Shown: positions 31,329 to 42,455 of the stretch, one piece after another
Numbering within the stretch: position 1 is the stretch's first letter
How the letters are laid out: each line of letters begins with the position of its first letter
Source of the DNA: Sthenelais limicola
Taxonomy: Eukaryota > Annelida > Polychaeta > Phyllodocida > Sigalionidae
Direction: 5' to 3'
Assembly (NCBI GenBank): GCA_942159475.1
Contig: OW804094.1
Span: forward strand, 18,581,067 to 18,645,066
Length of the DNA stretch: 64,000 nt
Notes under the pieces: model-generated
The model's database searches: none
Seen by the model: only the letters and a program-made list of their open reading frames with translations
Told to the model about the DNA's origin: nothing
Program-made: the position numbers and the translations under genes

Positions 31329-32330
31329 ATATATAGAAAATAATGAAATATCACTATACTTCATTACTCAATATTTCATATCATTCCAGAATAATATTTC
31401 CTAACATGATTCTTTAAACATATTTACATCTGGTTTTACAGAATTCTGGCAATACACAGTGATATAATATTCAATAACTAACGTGTACCCCGTCACCTCA
31501 AACAATCGACAATGTGGACGATCGATCAACATAAACCCACACCTTGTAAGATTATTTACCTATACTCAACATGTGCAACTTTTGGTCAATTATATTTTTG
31601 TATTTTATATTTTTGAGGGACCCTTAAAGCTACACTCTTAGCTACCTTCGGTAAAAAAGTAAATTTTGTCTACTCTTGGTTCCCCCAATAAACCTCAAAA
31701 TTTGGAGGATTTCGTCCAGTGTTGTTTTTTATTTACAGAGCTTCTAAAATGTCCTTATTTGCATTTTGAGGACCCGCCCGAATCCCTCTCTATGAAGACT
31801 TCACTTATTATCGCCCACTGGTTGCTGTTTACTCTCGACCTGTTTTACTTCCAATTCATATATAAACATATACCAGCAGCAGAATATTGGTAAATTCAGT
31901 CCTATTCGTCTTAATAAAGGTCAATCAGGTAAGATTTGTTTTGTTGTAATAGCTGAGAATGCAGCTTTAAAATATTATACCTTTGAATTATTCATTAACA
32001 ATCTCACTTCCCCCAGGATTCTAATCTACCTACTACCATAAACGGAGATAACCTTAAACTATGTGGCCAAAATATCAACAAATGTTATATATTCATATTA
32101 ATTAAATACACATTTCTTAGTAGTGAAGTAATTATAGTTTTGTACGTTTGGAGACAAGGCAAATTATGTAATCATTAGATTATATATCAATTATTCTAAC
32201 TTGATCTAGGGGGCCAACCTAAAGTCGATATTATGAAAATAGTAGTTATAGATCTGTTTAAATCGGTGGGAAAGGATTGTTGGCAACTAATTTAAGTTTA
32301 TAAATATAGTGAATGACAGAAAAAGCCTAA
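31329..32330. other. Unassigned stretch
   Basis: No gene recognised. A 75-codon plus-strand frame at 31666-31893 has no domain I recognise, ordinary AT-rich codon use and no splice context, so I do not call it. Confidence 0.35.
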
Positions 32331-32331
32331 G

Positions 32332-32357
32332 GTGGGACTCGAACCCACAACCTCAGT
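32332..32357 (-). tRNA. tRNA-like T-arm fragment (tRNA or SINE remnant)
   Basis: On the minus strand GTGGGTTCGAGTCCCAC forms a perfect 5-bp T-stem with a canonical TTCGAGT loop (B box). I could not find a matching acceptor strand, D-arm or convincing anticodon arm upstream. It is more likely a degenerate tRNA-derived SINE head or broken tRNA than a working gene. Confidence 0.4.
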
Positions 32358-32978
32358 AAAAATAGAATTTTTGTTGACATAGGATTTATATTTGGGATAT
32401 TCTGCTATTCTTTTATATACTCCGTAAGAAGCCCTGACATTTATTATCGCATTAGATAGATTTAGAAACATCGCTTTTAATCTCAAAATATAATCTAGCC
32501 TGGATCAAGGTCAGGTACAATCTGATTGGCTGAACCAGTTTTGAGCATGCGCAGTACAGCTTCCGTGATGCATTTACTTACTAAGAGCACTTAGGCGGCC
32601 AAAGAGCACTTTGGTGAGCCCTAGTTCAACACTCTAAATATATATAAAAGTGATCACAAAATAATCTGAGAACATTTTTGCGAAGGTATAATTTTTCAAT
32701 GTGTAATTTGGCTTTTTAATCCCTGATCTTATAAGTCAAGTTCAGCTTTGGTTTGCCATGATATCTCACTGCATAAATTGATAGAAAATAATATTTTCTT
32801 ACATCATACATATCCTATAGGGTGTACTCGTATAAAAATATACATGTATACATTTGAGCAACACGCAAATAACAACGATGTTTTGTGATGGTATAATAAC
32901 AATGTAGTAGCATTTCGCTCACGTCGCCAAAATATGCACAACTGATAGAGATTGAAAACTTATATTTAGAGTCTTTGA
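32358..32978. other. Unassigned stretch with CCAAT/NRF1-like pair
   Basis: No gene. CTGATTGGCTGA (CCAAT) at 32523 and GCATGCGCAGT (NRF1-like) at 32545-32555 lie 20 bp apart, similar to the 19.5-kb cluster. Promoter function is unproven. Confidence 0.3.
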
Positions 32979-33165
32979 ATAGGGGATTTGCATAGCCGCT
33001 ACTTTGAATCTTGATTGGCATGGAATTATGGGACTAATGGTACATGGTCTCAAATCTATAGAAAACATGCCATGTTGCCTAATGTTTGTATGACACTTTT
33101 GAACATAATCCATCCCATGATCCACTGTAACAGACATGCGCAGTGGCACATGCAAATCCCCTATT
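32979..33165 (+). mobile_element. Family D copy D3, internally deleted
   Basis: AATAGGGGATTTGCATAGCC at the left, GACATGCGCAGTGGCACATG and CAAATCCCCTATT at the right. Only about 185 bp; the ATTATGGGAAAGATGG section is gone. Confidence 0.85.
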
Positions 33166-34091
33166 ATTCCATAACAGGTGAAATCGAAATTAGGCCAAAT
33201 TTGCGCGCGAAGATGTGTCCGGAAGTACGAAGGCTTGCGCTTGTGCTGTTAGTATAGTCAAAATAACGTCAGAGATTTTATCTTTGCTCTCAAATTTGTG
33301 TACAATTTTGAAAAAGTATAGAATGTAAGTGGCTGTGCGTATTTTGGAGGCAGAACCCTAATACTACTAATAATAATGGGACATTGCCTATGGGACTCTC
33401 CTTGTATATTGCGTGTGAACTTAATCGCAAGTTTGTCTCGACATAGTCTCAAACCAGTCTCAACATTGCTCAGTAACAATTGGATTTTCTGAATAGGTAT
33501 ATATATATATATACATCATTAGGGATATTCAGCAAGTCTAACCCATACGTAAACGTATCCGTATCTCTGATATACAAACATACGTTAAAAGAAAGAGGTT
33601 CAGCAAAACATGGCGGGAAAAACGTAACCTAACATATCAAGCAAAATGTTTCATCGCACAACTTAATTTTCATTCATAAAAATGCGGCACAATTCTCTAA
33701 AATGATACGGATACGGTTACGTTATTGCTTGCGGAAACTCTCTATTATCAAGTGTCCATCTTTTCTGCGATACAACACATCAAATCTGCTCCTAATATCA
33801 AAGGAATGTTTGGGACCAACGATCCTTCTGTTGGATCATAATGATCTAAATTCTTGGGGAATACTTGCTAATATATCCTTCCACAAAATGTGGCATCAAA
33901 CAAACGTATGTACAACATGTTACGCCAATACACCAGTCCGTACATTCCTAACCTAGGACTTGCCTATAGTCTTCCCAATGCATTTACCCACAAAGAATGG
34001 ATATCAAGTGGTTATTTTCTCTCAAGTTCCATGTCTTTTGAATATACTATAAACCATACAGACCCGGAAGCCACTAATGAGACGCATATAT
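33166..34091. other. Unassigned stretch with one inverted pair
   Basis: No gene recognised. CGTAAACGTATCCGTATC near 33550 and GATACGGATACGGTTACG near 33705 are inverted, about 150 bp apart, and may be arms of a small transposon. ATGGCGGGAAAAACG at 33610 is followed by an early stop. Confidence 0.35.
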
Positions 34092-34314
34092 TAATAGGGA
34101 GATTTAGCAACCACAACGCACCAACGCAACACTAACGCATCCACTAACTATTCGTGCATTATTACCGTTGTGGGGATATCTCAAGAGGCCTGCAATGCAG
34201 ATGTCCTCGGCCTAGCGCCTGTTGAGATATCCCAACAGCGGTAATAATGTACAAATAGTTCTTGGATGCGTTAGTGTTGTGTTGGTGCGTTTTGGTTGCT
34301 AAATCTCTCTATTA
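34092..34314. mobile_element. Fold-back element J
   Basis: About 223 bp, nearly all inverted arms of about 90 bp: GAGATTTAGCAACCACAACG, ACGCATCCACTAACTATT and TATTACCGTTGTGGGGATAT are matched by complements on the right. The loop is about 35 bp around GGCCTGCAATGCAGATG. Termini TAATAG..CTATTA. Would fold into one long hairpin if transcribed. Confidence 0.88.
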
Positions 34315-35310
34315 GCACATCGAGGCATACATATCCTCTGGTTGCCATTAAGCTTCCTGATTTTGGCAACCATTAGGGTCAGACAATCAAAACAGGTGGA
34401 ATAGGAGTTGACAAAATATTGATTAAAATCCAGTACATATTTGTGGGTCCTTCTGCAGCAATAAGCAGGTGCGTGCGCACGTCCACTGGCCCTCTACTTC
34501 CGCTACTGATAGTCACAAGTTGAACAGTTTGCTATAACAATAGCAAACAAGTATTCCAATATTAGTTCTTTGTAAAACGTTGGAGCAAAAGATTGTAATA
34601 TCTTGATAGCCTGGCCCTAGTTAAATCATTGTTGCACAAAGCATCTTCTTAGTGCAACTCAAATGATAAAACATCCCTCACCCAATCACTGGCCAGCAAT
34701 TTTTTACTGCTCCCAAATATTTCAGAGCAGCGAATAATCTCAAGGATCTGATTGGCTTAAAAACTCTGCGAAATACCAGCAGCGCCTTCCTCGGATGTAG
34801 CGGCCAGTTCTTCCGCGCGGGCCCCATAAGGGTAGCAGCCGAAAAACCGTATTTTCCGCGGTTGTAACCTGTAAAATATAAAAGAAAGATTCATGAGTGA
34901 TAGTTCATCAAACGGTTTCAAGATATTTCAATGAAGAAGGAATTCTTTATACGAAAGGAGCGACACAGCTTAAAAATTAACCCAAGGCGTTGCAAAAATC
35001 TTAATTGCTTTAAGTATCTAAAAATGGTCGTGTGTCTAATGTGAATATTTTTATTGCACCCCTATATGTGATGTGTTTCAGTGCCATACACAACGAATAC
35101 TTTCTTTATACTACTCTCAATTACCTATGTGTGATATCGCGCAGTGTGCGCGCGCATGACAGTCATATTATATTATCTGCGCAGGATTATGCGCATATTT
35201 ATTTCCCACTAGGTGGGGTTGTTCTTTAGGCCTAGCTTCTTTTCATTATTCTGTAAATATCTTCAATATAAAACATATCGACACTATTTGTACCATCATA
35301 ATAATTGTAA
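34315..35310. other. Unassigned stretch
   Basis: No gene. 34780-34865 is CpG-richer (GCGCCTTCCTCGG, TTCCGCGCGGGCCCC, TTTTCCGCGG) and might be a small promoter. CCACTAGGTGGGGT at 35206-35219 is a CTCF-like core with G for C at position 12. Confidence 0.35.
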
Positions 35311-35713
35311 TGTGGTTCCGGGAAATGAGTCACAATCGCAAAAGATGGATTTTGAGATATCATCATATTTGAAAAGATGAGATCAAGCCGATTCCAATGA
35401 TAGTAAACATTAGGACATTCAATAAGTATTAATACATTTTAAGTTTGATATTTTTATTTTTGAAAAAGACGTTTGTAATATTTTTGGGTGAGCAATTACT
35501 AGTAAAAAAGCTAAATATACTCTACAAGATAATATCAGAAATGCAGTGATATATCAAATACACTGTCTTGGAATTTGGTACATGTATTCATACGACCACC
35601 AGGACTCGACACTCCAAGAATGAAAATATTCCAACAAAGATATCTTGTAAATAAAACAATTAGAAAAATATCAATTTTGCGACTTATGACTCATTTTCCT
35701 GGAACACATGACT
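35311..35713 (+). mobile_element. Family B copy B14, near full length
   Basis: Left TGTGGTTCCGGGAAATGAGT and CACAATCGCAAAAG; right GCGACTTATGACTCATTTTC and CTGGAACACA. Interior in standard order. Confidence 0.85.
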
Positions 35714-35822
35714 TATTATACTGTCAGTAATATAAAGCAGAGTTGACACAAGGTGAATCCGTTCTAGTTGTTTATAGACTTCTCCTTGAACTCACTCCGG
35801 CTCATATTTCATATTGTCATAA

Positions 35823-36049
35823 GGGTCAGATTTTCAGAAAATGTACAACTCGCCTTCACCAATCCTCTCAAATAACCCACATTTAAGACGAAAATCAGGT
35901 TCAAAATAGTGTACAACATAACCAGACAGATTTATTGAATGAATACAATACAGAATACATGTACAGATATACCTAGTATTCATCACTTTTCACTCTAATT
36001 TAGCAGAATTAGAGAGATGTGTAGAACTGTAGATTGTATATTGTCAATA
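35823..36049 (-). mobile_element. Family A MITE copy A18, sub-type III, right end decayed
   Basis: Left end GGGTCAGATTTTCAG intact, core AGATTTATTGAATGAATAC; the right terminal 15-20 bp is lost after GATTGTATATTGTCA. Confidence 0.88.
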
Positions 36050-36092
36050 AACAACGGCGAATGGACCATATTTCATGGCAGTAACTATACAT

Positions 36093-36327
36093 GGGTCAGA
36101 TTTTCAGAAAATGTACAATTGGCAGCTGTGCACATTTAGTAAATTCTGCTAAATTAGGCTGCAATTTGGTCAATACTAGGTAAATTCGAGTATATTCGGC
36201 ACTATACTGATTCTAGCAATCTGTTTGGTTAGGTTAAACTGTATTTTTAAGTTTATTTTCGTCTGAAATTTGGGTTATTTGAGATGATTGGCGAAGTTGA
36301 ATTGTACATTTTCTGAAAACTTGAACC
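36093..36327 (+). mobile_element. Family A MITE copy A19, sub-type II
   Basis: Ends GGGTCAGATTTTCAG / CTGAAAACTTGAACC with ACAT/ACAT duplication; core TGATTCTAGCAATCTG. Confidence 0.93.
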
Positions 36328-37068
36328 ACATACCCTAGGAAGAGGAGAATTAGGAGATGATAATTTCAATTTAACCTATTATTGAAAAGGGAATCCAATC
36401 CCAGGGAAACCTCCTAAATATCCCTGACAAAAAAAACATAGCTAAGAGATTATAGCTAAGCTGTGAGGGTCAGATACTAGGGCAATCGTAAAAGCAAAAT
36501 CTTTTCAATCCAAATTAATATTACAAATTCTGAACAAAATCACGATAGAAACACTCCCTGCAGGATGAAACCCCTCTTCTCCTATGATCATGATTGCAAT
36601 AACATCAATTAAAACAGATTCTGGGCAATATTTGGACAAAATCTGAGGAGAAAGAGAGAAAATGTTATGAGAACAAAGTGAAAATCCGTTCAAAATGAAA
36701 TCACGACAAGACAGCTCGCGGAGGGATAAGGTTCAAAGAAAGCGGTGATGAGGTCGGCGCAGTAATCTGCTGGGGGAGGGATGTTACAATAATATTTGTT
36801 TGTTTTCCGAGTGAGATGGGTCGAGAACGAGGCTGATTGTGTGGGCAGAATGCCCCTGGCGGTGGCACCTTGCACCAATGAGAGCTAGGAGCTCTGGGAT
36901 GGAGAGGAAAAAGAAGTGGACTGGAGTGAAGAGACAAAACAAGAGCTAAGGTGAAGAACAAGACAAGACAAAACAAGAAGAGACAAAACAAGAGCTTAGG
37001 CGAAGAAAGGTAATGAGTATTGTAGCAGCGAGTTCTGTTTTAAACTCGTTGCTTGTAGTAAACAATGC
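36328..37068. other. Unassigned stretch with a short tandem
   Basis: No gene seen. AGAGACAAAACAAGAGCT and RGGYGAAGAA are repeated at about 36931-36960 and 36978-37005. The rest is ordinary sequence. Confidence 0.4.
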
Positions 37069-37130
37069 GGGGTTTGCCACCATTTTGAATCTTGATTCGC
37101 ATGGAATTATGGGACTAATCGTACAGTCTA
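37069..37130 (+). mobile_element. Family D fragment
   Basis: CACCATTTTGAATCTTGATT, CGCATGGAATTATGGGACTA and GTACAGTCTAAA repeat the start of the next D copy: a head-to-tail partial duplication. Confidence 0.75.
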
Positions 37131-37480
37131 AATAGGGGATTTGCATAGCCGCCATTTTGAATCCTGATTCGCATGGTATTATGGGACTAATGGTACAGTC
37201 TAAATTGTACATAAAACATGCCATGTTCAGCATGGACTATTTATCAATGGTCCATTGACAATATCCATATGTTATACATGTTTCTATAACACAAGCCACC
37301 ATCTTTCCCATCATGCATTTGGTTTTCATAGATCATTGACACAACCTGTGATATTGGTGAAAACATATTTGCAATTTTAAATAAAAATGTTGTTAAAATA
37401 TATGTATGTCAGATTTCAACAAAATCCATCCCAGCATGCACTGTAACAGACATGCGCAGTGGCACATGCAATTCCATATT
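37131..37480 (+). mobile_element. Family D copy D4, near full length
   Basis: Left AATAGGGGATTTGCATAGCC with YY1-type GCCGCCATTTTG (37148-37159), centre CCATCTTTCCCATCATGCAT, right GACATGCGCAGTGGCACATG and CAATTCCATATT. No coding frame. Confidence 0.85.
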
Positions 37481-37552
37481 AATAGTTCCCGTTCCCTGGG
37501 GGAAAATTGAACAACAAGCTTAGAACTGGAAATGACAATTGTCATTGCCAAG

Positions 37553-37743
37553 TCAGATCAGATGAGAATGGTATGTCAGTGATTGGACGCCTACTTCGCT
37601 AATCGGGTTTCCTGGCCTAGACCTCAGCGTATAATGGGAATATGGTGACATTTTGCGGTCTTAATGGAATCATAATGGCACTTTGCGGTTTGAAGCCAGA
37701 GGCTTTCCCTCCGTTTGAAGGGACTCTCTTATCTTTGGGCCTA
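37553..37743 (+). mobile_element. Family C copy C6
   Basis: From TCAGATCAGATGAGAATGG to CTTTGGGCCTACAAC; outermost bases at both ends are lost. Confidence 0.82.
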
Positions 37744-38320
37744 CAACATACTGACATGATGTCAAAAGTTAGTAGAAGAAATGAATAACTTTAAACAGGC
37801 GGTGGATACTGGACAAGGGGCAGCCGTTGTGAGATTCCCTGGAGAAAAAAGACATTTGTGACATGAAACTGGAAGAGAAAGGGAGAAGGAGGGAGAGGTG
37901 AGAGGTTAGAAGGATGATGATGGCCACATTTATTGCCAATGAACGCTACTTGTGACGTAGAAATAGAGCAGACGAGATTCTGACATAAAACCAGTGAGAA
38001 ATCTGCCACTGTTAGCCTCATAGCCTGAGGGATGGTTCTTTTTGATGAGGGTCTGTGGGTGATGGGGGAGAGGGAGGAGGAGGGGGAGGGGGATAGGGAG
38101 GAGGGGGGGGGGGGTTGGAGTAATGGATAGCAATGTCACGTAAATGGTGAGAGAAGCGGGAAAACGAGTGTGGGGCTAAGGTGTGACAGAAGATGACTTG
38201 AAAGAAAAAGTCGTCTGCCTTTTGATTAGAACAATAAGATACAGTGTGGCTCTTGTAATAATCCAAGAAGAAAATCAGGGTCGTAAAGACAGTGGCAAGA
38301 GGGAAGCAACATCATCTTGA
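37744..38320. other. Unassigned stretch with G-run
   Basis: No gene. 38065-38115 is G-rich ending in about 13 G; frames rich in P across it on the minus strand are compositional. Confidence 0.4.
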
Positions 38321-38520
38321 TAGTCTAGGTTCAAACCCTCAGATCAGATAAGTGATTAGACCCCTACTTCGCAGATTGGTTTCCTGGCATAGGACTCGGC
38401 GTTCTAATGGGAATATAATGTTCTTTTGCGGTCTTAATGGAATTATGATGGCACTTTGCGGTTTGAGCCGAGAGGTTTTCCCTCCGTTTGAAGGGACTCT
38501 CTTAACTTCTGGCCTAGACT
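38321..38520 (+). mobile_element. Family C copy C7, complete
   Basis: Ends TAGTCTAGGTTCAAAC and TTCTGGCCTAGACTA, each with C/G terminal base changed. Interior complete (GATTGGTTTCCTGGC, GGCACTTTGCGGTTTG). Confidence 0.88.
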
Positions 38521-38639
38521 ATTACACCCCCAAAACCCCCCAAAGCAGCTATCCCAATTTGTTCTCTAGTTTTTCGTCCTACAACTTCAACTGTCTCTTT
38601 CTCCCCACCTCACATTCTTCCTCTTCCCCTTGTTACGAG

Positions 38640-38860
38640 GTACCAGAGAAAGATGGGGTGGTGGTGGTGGTGGTGGGGGGGGGGGTATCGCCGAGAAGGC
38701 AATGTGGGGGGAGGCGCGCGGAAATTGACAGCTTGAAAACGCGGATGGAACGCGCTACACGTCACTCATGGCACATCTTCAAAGGCAGGCCGCCATCATG
38801 GATGCTAGTAACGAATTTGTCCACCAGGTGGCGCGTTCTCCAGGGAGGGCACTTCCGGTA
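38640..38860. promoter_or_regulatory. CpG-rich patch with perfect CTCF core
   Basis: Follows a (GGT)n/G-run at 38655-38690 and contains GGCGCGCGG, ACGCGGATGG and CGCGCTACACGTCACTC. A perfect CTCF core CCACCAGGTGGCGC lies at 38821-38834 and an ETS-like CACTTCCGG at about 38849. Candidate insulator or promoter. Confidence 0.45.
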
Positions 38861-39115
38861 GACATCTGGCCTCGTTCCTGGAGTAGTCACTTGCAGTCAC
38901 CATGACAACAAGGTATCAATCTGATTTATTTCTGTCTTTGCATCAATTCTGTATTCCACTTAATCTTGGTACCTCCTGTTCCCCCTACCACCAAGAGCCT
39001 TTTTTCCACACTCGCTCGTTATATAATACATAAAAAAGCAGTCATTCATTCCCTCGCATACTCAGTTGCAAACTCACTCTCACCCACTCACTCACTTGAA
39101 GAACGAAAAAGTTAG
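38861..39115. other. Unassigned stretch
   Basis: Nothing recognised apart from CTCACTCACTCACTTG at about 39085, which resembles the element K tail but lacks its body. Confidence 0.35.
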
Positions 39116-39326
39116 CAGTCTAGGCCCAAAGTTAAAGAGTCCCTTCAAACGGAGGGAAAGCCACCCGCCTCAAACCGCAAAGTGCCATGATAATTCCATT
39201 AAGACCGCAAAATGGCGTTATATTCCAATTAGAACGCCGAGCCCTAGGCCAGGAAACCGATTAGCGAAGTAGGGGTCTAATCACTGACATACCGTTCTTA
39301 TCTGATCTGAGGGTTTGGACTTAGTG
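39116..39326 (-). mobile_element. Family C copy C8, complete
   Basis: CAGTCTAGGCCCAAAG to GTTTGGACTTAGTG with all interior landmarks (CTCAAACCGCAAAGTGCC, GCCAGGAAACCGATTAGC). Flanks share GTTAG, a possible target duplication. Confidence 0.9.
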
Positions 39327-39445
39327 TGTTAGGGAAGGAGGAGGGAGAGGTGAAGGAGAACGCGGGAGGAGGAAGGAGAAAGAGAAGAAGGAAGAAAAAG
39401 CGACAGAAATTGAAGTGGGTATATGGAAGGTGGAAGATTGAAAAA

Positions 39446-39680
39446 GTGAGATCTTCAGAAATGTACAATTGGCAGCAGAACACATTTCATAAATTCTGCT
39501 AAATTCGACTGAAATTTGGTCTATGTTAGATAAATTCGAGTATATTCGGCATTGCATTGATTGTTATAGCAATCTGTTTGGTTAGGTTAAACTGCATTTT
39601 AAAAGTTATTTTTGTCTTAAATTGGCGTTATTTGATAGGATTGGTGAAGACGAATTGTACATTTTCTGGCGATTTGACCC
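39446..39680 (+). mobile_element. Family A MITE copy A20, sub-type II
   Basis: Ends GTGAGATCTTCAG / CTGGCGATTTGACCC; core GATTGTTATAGCAATCTG. No clear flanking duplication. Confidence 0.88.
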
Positions 39681-39823
39681 GTAAAAGAAAACATGACAGA
39701 GGAAGAATTAAAAAAGAGGCAGACGACAAAAACACAGGAAGTAAGAGAGGACCGCCCTTCATCAGAGAGACAACAAGCCTTGTTGTTTGTCCTTTTTTCC
39801 GCCAGAGTGCGCAGGATAAAAAG

Positions 39824-39944
39824 ATGGCGGATCTCTTGATGCAACAGCCTGAGGTTTGGCTCAAGATCTGCCACAATCTGCTGCAATCAGTATCATCAAA
39901 ACGCCAGCGCTTCAAACAGAAGACAAGAATCTTTCTCTCTCTCT
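39824..39944 (+). CDS. Candidate first coding exon at a YY1-type start
   Basis: ATG within AAAAAGATGGCGGATC (YY1 motif placed on the start codon, as in some housekeeping genes) opens MADLLMQQPEVWLKICHNLL and 20 further residues (to RFKQKTRIF) before the frame runs into a CT microsatellite. The peptide looks non-repetitive, with hydrophobic spacing of a helix, but I do not recognise it. A CpG-containing GCCAGAGTGCGCAGG lies upstream. The 3' end is arbitrary: no clear donor site. Confidence 0.25.
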
Positions 39945-40594
39945 ACTCTCTGTGTGTCTCTACTCTCTATGTGTCGGTCCCGGTCTCTCTCTCCCTCTCC
40001 CGACCCCCACTCCGTCACTCTCTCGCTCTCTTCTTGTCTCTCTCCGTCATGCACTCTTTTCTCTCTCCCCCTCATTTATATAGGCCTATCTTGTCTTCCC
40101 CCTCTCCCTCACTCTCTTTTTCTCTCCCTCACTTTCTCTATCTGTCTCCCTCTCTCTTCTCCTTACTCTCAGTCTCTCTCTTTCTCCCTCACTCTCTTTC
40201 TCCCTGTCCCCTCCCCCTTTCACCCTCATGCTCTCTCTCTCTCTCTCCCTCAATCTCTGTCTCTCACTGTCCGTCTCTCTCTCCCTCAATCTTTGTCTCT
40301 CACTGTCTGTCTGGCTCTCCCTCACTCTCTGTCTCTTTCCCTCTCCTTCACCTTCTCTCTCTCTGCTTCAATCTCTTTCTCCCTCACTCTTTCTCCCTCT
40401 CCCCTCTCCCTCTCTCACTCTGTCTCTTTCCCTCTCCTTCACTTTCTCTCTCCCTCACTCTCTGTCTCTCTCCCTCACTCTCTGTCTCTCTCTCTCTCCC
40501 TCATCTCTTTCTCTCTCTCCCTCCCTCACTTTATCTCTCTTTCTCTCTCCCTCCCTCACTTTATCTCTCTCTCTCTCTCCCTCTCCTTCACTTT

Positions 40595-40638
<44 letters not shown>

Positions 40639-40648
40639 TCTCTGTCTC
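39933..40648 (+). repeat. CT microsatellite/minisatellite tract
   Basis: About 700 bp of CTCT with recurring CTCTCCCTCACTCTCTGTCT units, ending in pure (CT)n at 40596-40634. All long S/L-rich frames here are artefacts. Confidence 0.9.
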
Positions 40649-40866
40649 GTTTCCCGCCTCAGCCATCCCTGCCGTACACAGGGAAAGAGCGTTCCTGGAA
40701 GCAGACGACATTTTTCCACTACAGCGCCCTCAATCTACAAATTAACCGTTTATCTCATATTATCGCCCAACTGTCGCCCTCCTGTTGGCCGCCGGAAACT
40801 TGGGGCTTGACGGGAAATAAATATTATCTTAACTTCTTAACTCATCAGGTTAAAAGATTGAACATT
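40649..40866. other. Unassigned GC-richer segment
   Basis: CGCCCTCCTGTTGGCCGCCGG near 40775 and ATTATCGCCCAACTGTCGCC give a mild CpG rise. No gene recognised. Confidence 0.35.
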
Positions 40867-41268
40867 TGTGATGTGTTACAGGAAAATGAGTCACAAGTCG
40901 CAAAATTGGTATATTTTAAAGTGTTTTATTTACAAGATGTATTTGTGAGAATGTTTCCATTTTTGGGGTGCTTAACGATGGTGATAACATGAATACATGC
41001 ACCAAATCTCAAGACAGTTTATTAGATATATCTATGCATTTCTAAGGTCAGCCAATGGAGTATATTTAGCTCCTTTACTAGTTAATATTCACAAAGAAAT
41101 ATATCGCAATTTTTTTTCAAAACTAAAAATATCAAATTTAAAATATTATAAATACTCATTAAATGTGTCCTACTGTTTACAATTATTGGAATCTGCTTGA
41201 TCTCATATGATGATATCTCAAAATCTTTTTTTTGCGACTTGTGATTCATTTTCCTGTAACACATCACA
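40867..41268 (-). mobile_element. Family B copy B15, complete
   Basis: Best-preserved inverted ends: TGTGATGTGTTACAGGAAAA then TGAGTCACAAGTCGCAAAAT at the left; GCGACTTGTGATTCATTTTC and CTGTAACACATCACA at the right. About 402 bp. Confidence 0.9.
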
Positions 41269-41574
41269 TTCAACTTATGACTGGGCCTCTATGTGGGTTT
41301 GTTCATAGAATAGGTCTAGTGTTCAAACATTTCGAGTAGATCAGGGAAATTATAGGCATATATCTAAATATAAAAGAACCATAGCATAGTCCTTTTCCAA
41401 ATTTCGGTAACTGCCGGAAGAATATGCACTCTATGTAGTACATAATAGGTATGTCGACCCTTTTGTCTATTTTTATATAATCCTCGTCTGTACTCATTTG
41501 TACTCTTCGAAAAGACAAATAAAAGACTTCTTATCTTATCTTATCTTATCTTATATAATAGGTGTGACAGATAT
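41269..41574. other. Unassigned stretch with (TTATC)n retroposon-type tail
   Basis: AATAAAAGACTTC is followed by five TTATC units (about 41530-41554), a pattern typical of some LINE 3' ends. No coding remnant upstream. Confidence 0.35.
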
Positions 41575-41685
41575 GGGTCAGATCTTCAGAAAATGTTCAA
41601 TTCAACTTCGCCAATCTTCTCAAATAACTCAAATTTCAGACGAAAATAAAGTTTAAAATACAGTTTATACTGTAAAACTGATAAA
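41575..41685 (-). mobile_element. Family A MITE copy A21, truncated
   Basis: Left end GGGTCAGATCTTCAG and the first half (CAGACGAAAATAAAGTTTAA, sub-type II-like), then cut about 10 bp before copy C9. Confidence 0.85.
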
Positions 41686-41694
41686 AGATCCATA

Positions 41695-41859
41695 CAGTCT
41701 AGACCCAAAGATGACAAGAGTCCCTTCAAACGGAGGGAAAGCCTCTCGCCCCAATCCGCTAATTAATTATAATTCCATTAAGACCACACAATGTCATTAT
41801 AATCCCATATGACACTGACATATCATTCTTATCTGATCTGAGGGTTTGGGCCTAGAGTG
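41695..41859 (-). mobile_element. Family C copy C9, internally deleted
   Basis: CAGTCTAGACCCAAAG to TTTGGGCCTAGAGTG; the ACGCCGAGTCC to GGCGTCTAATC part is missing. Confidence 0.85.
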
Positions 41860-41940
41860 TATAATCCTTCATTTATACAGACATGCACAGAGGCTAATAC
41901 AACTCCCCTATAGACAGAACACACTTGAAATAGCTGGACA

Positions 41941-42022
41941 GAGAGTAGCCACTGAGAGGGGGCAGGGGGTGGGGGGTATTTAAGGGGGTATGGGGCAGGG
42001 GGTGGGGGTATTTACGGGGGTA
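41941..42022 (+). repeat. G-rich tandem (about 40 bp x 2)
   Basis: GGGGCAGGGGGTGGGG and GTATTTAAGGGGGTATG recur as two adjacent units. Likely G-quadruplex forming. A C-rich counterpart follows at 42135-42168. Confidence 0.8.
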
Positions 42023-42235
42023 TGAATCACTGGGGTGGTAGTAAGGATAGTTAGAGACTTGGCTACGGGGTGGAGAGGGTGATAACAGGGTGGTGTTCGG
42101 CAGGGTAGGGGGTGTCATTATGGGTTACTTTTTATACCCCCCTACACCCCCCTCACCCCCTACCCGAACTGACCGGTCAAAGTGGGGACAAGGCCACTGG
42201 GTGCACCTTCTTATAAAAGCACTTGTCACTGAAGC

Positions 42236-42455
42236 CAGTCTAGGCTCAAAGTTGAGAGAGTCCCTTCAAACTGAGGGAAAGCATCTTGCATCATCCAAAC
42301 CGCAAAATGACATTATAATCTCATTAGGACTGCAACATGCCATTATAATCCCATTAGGACGCCTACTCCTGGTCCAGGGAAGCTATTAGCGCAGTAGGCG
42401 TCTAATCACTGACATACCGTTCTTATCTGATCTGAGAGGCTTTAAGCCTAGACTG
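42236..42455 (-). mobile_element. Family C copy C10, complete
   Basis: CAGTCTAGGCTCAAAG to TAAGCCTAGACTG with complete interior; flanks GAAGC/GAAAGC are similar. Confidence 0.88.

Noticed and set aside
39557..40992. 417-codon and 254-codon plus-strand frames
   Set aside because: Most of their length is CT microsatellite, and the first part crosses MITE A20. Only the 40-codon piece from 39824 is kept, as a weak candidate.
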